Of a DNA stretch of 16,333 nt, positions 13,930 through 16,333 are shown in pieces. The DNA lies in assembly GCA_937884625.1 (NCBI GenBank), contig CALGCE010000151.1, positions 1 through 16,333 on the forward strand, given 5' to 3'. Position numbers and translations under genes: made by a program. Source of the DNA: an uncultured Clostridia bacterium. GTDB lineage: Bacteria; Bacillota; Clostridia; Oscillospirales; Acutalibacteraceae. The number at the start of each line of letters is the position of its first letter. The first letter of the stretch is position 1. The notes below the pieces were generated by a model that worked only from the letters and a program-made list of their open reading frames with translations, was not told the DNA's origin and did no database searches.

Positions 13930-15254
13930 TAAAGACTGTTCACTACTTCCTTAAAATAATTTCCTCTCGCCGCAAAATTGGGGAACATATCAAAACTTGC
14001 ACATGCCGGTGACAACAAGACGACATTCGGTTTAAGACTAATTGCCTTATCAATTGCACTTTCTAATGTTTTTTCTCTGATTATATTACCAAAACCGTTT
14101 TTCTTCAAATTATCTTCAAATCTTTCTGTTGCTTCTCCAATCAAAAGAACAGTTTTTATGTGCTTATTTATGGAATTACACATTTCGGTTAAATCTGTAT
14201 TTTTGTCTCGTCCGCCTAAAATAAGTGCGACATCTGTATTATTGAAAGAATCTATTGCAACAATTGAAGCTTCAGGATTTGTTGCTTTTGAATCATTGTA
14301 AAAAGTTATTCCGTTTAATTCTCTGACTTTTTCAAGTCTGTGTTCAGGAGCTTTAAATGACATTATTTGTTCTCTTATAATTTCATTTTCAACATCACAA
14401 AGTTTTGCGCAAATTATTCCGCACATAATGTTTTGATAATTGTGATGACCGACTAATGGACAATTTTTCAGCTCAATAATTTTTTCTTCTTTACTGTCTT
14501 CTTTGAACCAAATTGCGTTTTCTTTTATGTAGCATGAATTTGTATAATTTTCCGTATCAAACAAAAACACTTTTGAATTTTTGCATTGTTTAGAAAATTC
14601 CAGCAATCTTTCATCTTTTGAATTAAGTATTGCATATTTTGGAGCTTGTCTTTCAATGAATAACTTTGATTTTGCATTAAAATAATTTTCTAATCCACCA
14701 TGCCAATCAATATGATCTGGTGTGAAATTTGTCCAACAAGAAATAAATGGTTTAAACTTTTTCGTCATTTGTGCTTGAAAAGAACTGATTTCGCATACCA
14801 AAAAATCGCTGTCTTTATTAATTAAAGAAGTTGGCGGGACTCCAATATTACCACAACAAGGCGCTTTAAAGTTCTTGCTTAAAATATGTGAAACTAAAGA
14901 TGTTGTTGTAGTTTTTCCGTTCGTACCTGTTATTGCAATAAATGGAATATCTGTATTAAGATATGCAAGTTCAATTTCAGGTATAATCGGTATATTTTTA
15001 GATTGAATGCGTTGTATAATGTCAGATTTTGGTGGAATTCCTGGACTAGTAATCACGTACGATGAATTTTCAATAAATTCATCAGAATGTGAACCATATT
15101 CAACATTTATGCCAAGTTCTTCAAGTTCTTTAACTTTTTCAATATCAACTTTTGATTTATATTCAGTTAAATAAACATTATACCCTTTTTGTTTCAAGAA
15201 CTTTGCTGCTGCAATTCCACTTTTTGATAAACCTAAAACTAAAACTTTTTCCAT
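13929..15254 (-). CDS. murD: UDP-N-acetylmuramoyl-L-alanine--D-glutamate ligase MurD
   Basis: A 441-residue cytoplasmic Mur ligase that adds D-Glu to UDP-MurNAc-L-Ala. It has the N-terminal Rossmann part 'VLVLGLSKSGIAAAKFL', the ATP P-loop 'GTNGKTTTT' (110-118), 'CEISSFQA', 'NFTPDHIDWHGG', 'PLVGHHNYQNIM', 'APEHRLE', 'FYNDSKATNPEA', 'LGGRDKNTDL', and the end 'LSPACASFDMFPNFAARGNYFKEVV'. I start at the ATG at 15254 (GGAGAG 6 nt upstream), which leaves the Rossmann motif at the very N-terminus; a longer in-frame start at 15326 adds a non-conserved tail. Wording such as 'GNIGVPP' and 'VLLIGEATERF' suggests a Cyanobacteria/Melainabacteria relative. Codon choice is more AT-rich than in the genes at lower coordinates, and murD away from the dcw cluster beside M42 peptidases is unusual. 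Confidence 0.95.
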   Translation of the reverse strand: MEKVLVLGLSKSGIAAAKFLKQKGYNVYLTEYKSKVDIEKVKELEELGINVEYGSHSDEFIENSSYVITSPGIPPKSDIIQRIQSKNIPIIPEIELAYLNTDIPFIAITGTNGKTTTTSLVSHILSKNFKAPCCGNIGVPPTSLINKDSDFLVCEISSFQAQMTKKFKPFISCWTNFTPDHIDWHGGLENYFNAKSKLFIERQAPKYAILNSKDERLLEFSKQCKNSKVFLFDTENYTNSCYIKENAIWFKEDSKEEKIIELKNCPLVGHHNYQNIMCGIICAKLCDVENEIIREQIMSFKAPEHRLEKVRELNGITFYNDSKATNPEASIVAIDSFNNTDVALILGGRDKNTDLTEMCNSINKHIKTVLLIGEATERFEDNLKKNGFGNIIREKTLESAIDKAISLKPNVVLLSPACASFDMFPNFAARGNYFKEVVNSL

Positions 15255-15795
15255 ATTTCTCTCCAATAGGTAATATTTTACTCCAAAGTAAAAAGAATGT
15301 ATATTAAATATCGAGAAGGAAGGCAATTTAATTGCAGTAAAGCATTATAGCAATAATGTGTTTGATAAAATAAAAACATCAATACGTTAACGTTGTGATT
15401 GCCATTTGAAGCCATCATAATGATATTTGTAATAGTTCACAGACAAACATTTATACCGTAAAAGTTAATGGTATAATGTACCCTTGCACTGTCTTTAATG
15501 AATCTAACATTGTATCAATCCAAAGTCCATTTTTTTCAAATGCTAATTTGTTGAAAGACAAGTATCATGAAATAATATTTTTCAAAAACGGTAAAAAACT
15601 TAAACTTACCAATTACAAATTTATATTTACGGAAAATTTGTATGTTTATGATTTTCACGATTTAATATAAATAGAAATTGAATTTTTATCTCAACATTAA
15701 TAATATTCTGTTCTGTTTGCTAATTTACAATTTACACATAATGTATTTTTGCAAAGTTAATAGGCAACATATACCTTTGCCAAATACTTCCTACT
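15255..15795. other. AT-rich divergent intergenic region
   Basis: More than 500 bases between the divergent murD and membrane-protein genes. It holds the murD promoter near 15344 and, towards 15872, the promoter of the other gene. One plus-strand TATAAT with an upstream TG lies at 15472-15477. A 64-codon plus-strand ORF at 15476 begins inside that -10 box and has no ribosome-binding site, so I do not call it a gene. I see no RNA gene or repeat. Confidence 0.5.
15337..15352 (-). promoter_or_regulatory. Extended -10 promoter for murD
   Basis: On the minus strand TGC precedes TATAAT (plus-strand 15352-15344), an extended -10 box. There is no good -35 at 17 bp. Transcription would start near 15337, about 80 nt before the murD ATG. 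Confidence 0.5.
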
Positions 15796-15824
15796 TTGAA
15801 TTTTAAGGCAAAATGTGATACAAT
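15796..15824 (+). promoter_or_regulatory. Promoter for the membrane-protein gene at 15873
   Basis: TTGAAT (15796-15801) and TACAAT (15819-15824) with a 17-bp spacer; TGA immediately before the -10 box gives an extended -10. Transcription would start near 15831, about 42 nt before the ATG. Confidence 0.7.
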
Positions 15825-15872
15825 AGACATATAGAAAGTGTGATAAGACAAAGATTTGAATAGGAGCTTTAT

Positions 15873-16271
15873 ATGACATCTAAATCAACATATATAATGG
15901 CAATTCTTGATGCAATAATCATTGCATTCATTTCAGCGTTTGCCTTTAGTACAGTTACAACATTAATTGGGTTAATGATTATGGTTGCTGTTTATGTATT
16001 TGCAGTTATGGCAATTCTGGGGCTGAAAGATTTTTACAGAGTCCGTCAATACTCTATAAAGGATATTTTTGTTCTGTTGGAAGGTGTTTTTATAGGTTCT
16101 TTTCTTGCAGGAATTCCGGCAATCCTAATGTACGGAAACTATGGAGTACAGCTTGTTCTATTTATAATCATTTTCAGCTTTATTTGTACTTTTGCAATAA
16201 GATTAGTACATTTCACATATAAATCTTTATTTAAGTCTGTAAAAAATGAAGTATTAATTTTGTTTTGTTGA
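15873..16271 (+). CDS. Truncated polysaccharide-biosynthesis membrane protein (CapD/WbpM-like N-terminal domain)
   Basis: A 132-residue ORF with four predicted transmembrane helices (about 9-26, 29-50, 70-90 and 96-115). Between helices 2 and 3 is 'ILGLKDFYRVRQYSIKDI', resembling the 'YR..WRYAS..D' segment that precedes helix 3 in membrane-bound nucleotide-sugar epimerase/dehydratase proteins (WbpM, CapD) or polyprenyl glycosylphosphotransferases. In those proteins the fourth helix is followed by a linker and then a Rossmann strand 'VLIxGAGxAG'. Here the ORF reads 'KNEVLIL' and then 'FC' and a stop, exactly where GAG should begin. It is therefore probably truncated by a frameshift or a false join near 16262. 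The start is supported by TAGGAG about 7 nt upstream and a good promoter. The family assignment is inference from topology and spacing. Confidence 0.6.
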   Translation: MTSKSTYIMAILDAIIIAFISAFAFSTVTTLIGLMIMVAVYVFAVMAILGLKDFYRVRQYSIKDIFVLLEGVFIGSFLAGIPAILMYGNYGVQLVLFIIIFSFICTFAIRLVHFTYKSLFKSVKNEVLILFC

Positions 16272-16314
16272 ATATAGTCATAACTTTCTTTATAAAAAAC
16301 ATCAGCGGAATCAT
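16231..16314 (-). pseudogene. Possible 5' end of a minus-strand gene at the window edge
   Basis: On the minus strand GGAGG (plus 16328-16324) stands 9 nt before an ATG at 16314, an excellent ribosome-binding arrangement. The reading frame gives 27 residues beginning 'MIPLMFFIKKVMTIFNKTK' and then stops within the sequence of the opposite-strand membrane gene. It may be the true start of another gene whose body was replaced at the junction near 16262. I cannot name it, and it may be chance. Confidence 0.25.
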
Positions 16315-16333
16315 TTAACTTATCCTCCGTAGT

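Noticed and set aside
15476..15670. Plus-strand 64-codon ORF in the murD upstream region
   Set aside because: Its only ATG lies within a TATAAT box, there is no Shine-Dalgarno, and composition is like the surrounding non-coding DNA.

Overview
The window looks like a metagenome-assembled contig from gut-type bacteria. About 13.6 kb of it (roughly 347-13,929) has Clostridia/Ruminococcus-like gene content. Sequence that looks foreign to this core sits at both ends. At the left, bases 1 to about 346 carry the C-terminus of a Bacteroidetes-type SRP protein Ffh and the first ~13 codons of folD, which is the usual Bacteroides/Prevotella neighbour. At about 329-346 this switches in frame, through a short shared coding stretch, into the C-terminal domain of an acyl-CoA synthetase. 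At the right, from 13,929 onward, composition and codon choice become more AT-rich. The MurD there resembles Cyanobacteria/Melainabacteria-type MurD more than Clostridia, and it is followed by the N-terminal membrane part of a polysaccharide-biosynthesis protein that breaks off near 16,262. The left join is very likely an assembly chimera; the right-hand change could be a chimera or a transfer.

Layout. Plus strand, 347-2910: the acyl-CoA synthetase tail overlaps an amidohydrolase_2-family metal hydrolase. A lipoprotein L,D-transpeptidase (YkuD fold) follows, closed by a perfect intrinsic terminator. Next come a near-consensus promoter, about 107 nt of rod-shaped RNA, a linker and a second intrinsic terminator, ending 19 nt before the start of a 63-residue Cys-rich protein. 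That arrangement suggests an attenuated leader or a small structured RNA. From 2909 to 3056 lies a modular inverted repeat built on AATGAAG/CTTCATT units, followed by a bidirectional terminator.

Minus strand, 3089-13,929: a dense cluster of eleven genes with many start/stop overlaps. In order of transcription they are: two M42 aminopeptidase paralogues, a GNAT acetyltransferase, a PLP-dependent methionine gamma-lyase/aluminium-resistance family enzyme (YnbB-like), a small beta-propeller-like protein, an acetyl-esterase-like hydrolase, an HPr-like protein lacking the phospho-histidine, the helicase PcrA, a DUF975-like membrane protein, a DUF5412-like membrane-anchored protein, and the 23S rRNA uracil methyltransferase RlmD. 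tRNA-Val(GAC) follows and has its own promoter overlapping the rlmD stop. The cluster mixes DNA repair, RNA modification, peptide turnover and unknown functions, so it reads as a compact housekeeping operon rather than one pathway.

Minus and plus strands, 13,929-16,333: murD (minus), a ~600-base AT-rich divergent intergenic region with promoters for both sides, and a truncated plus-strand membrane gene. I saw no CRISPR array, transposase, phage gene or recognisable defence system. The most promising undescribed items are the structured leader RNA at 2540-2699 and the modular palindromic repeat beside it.
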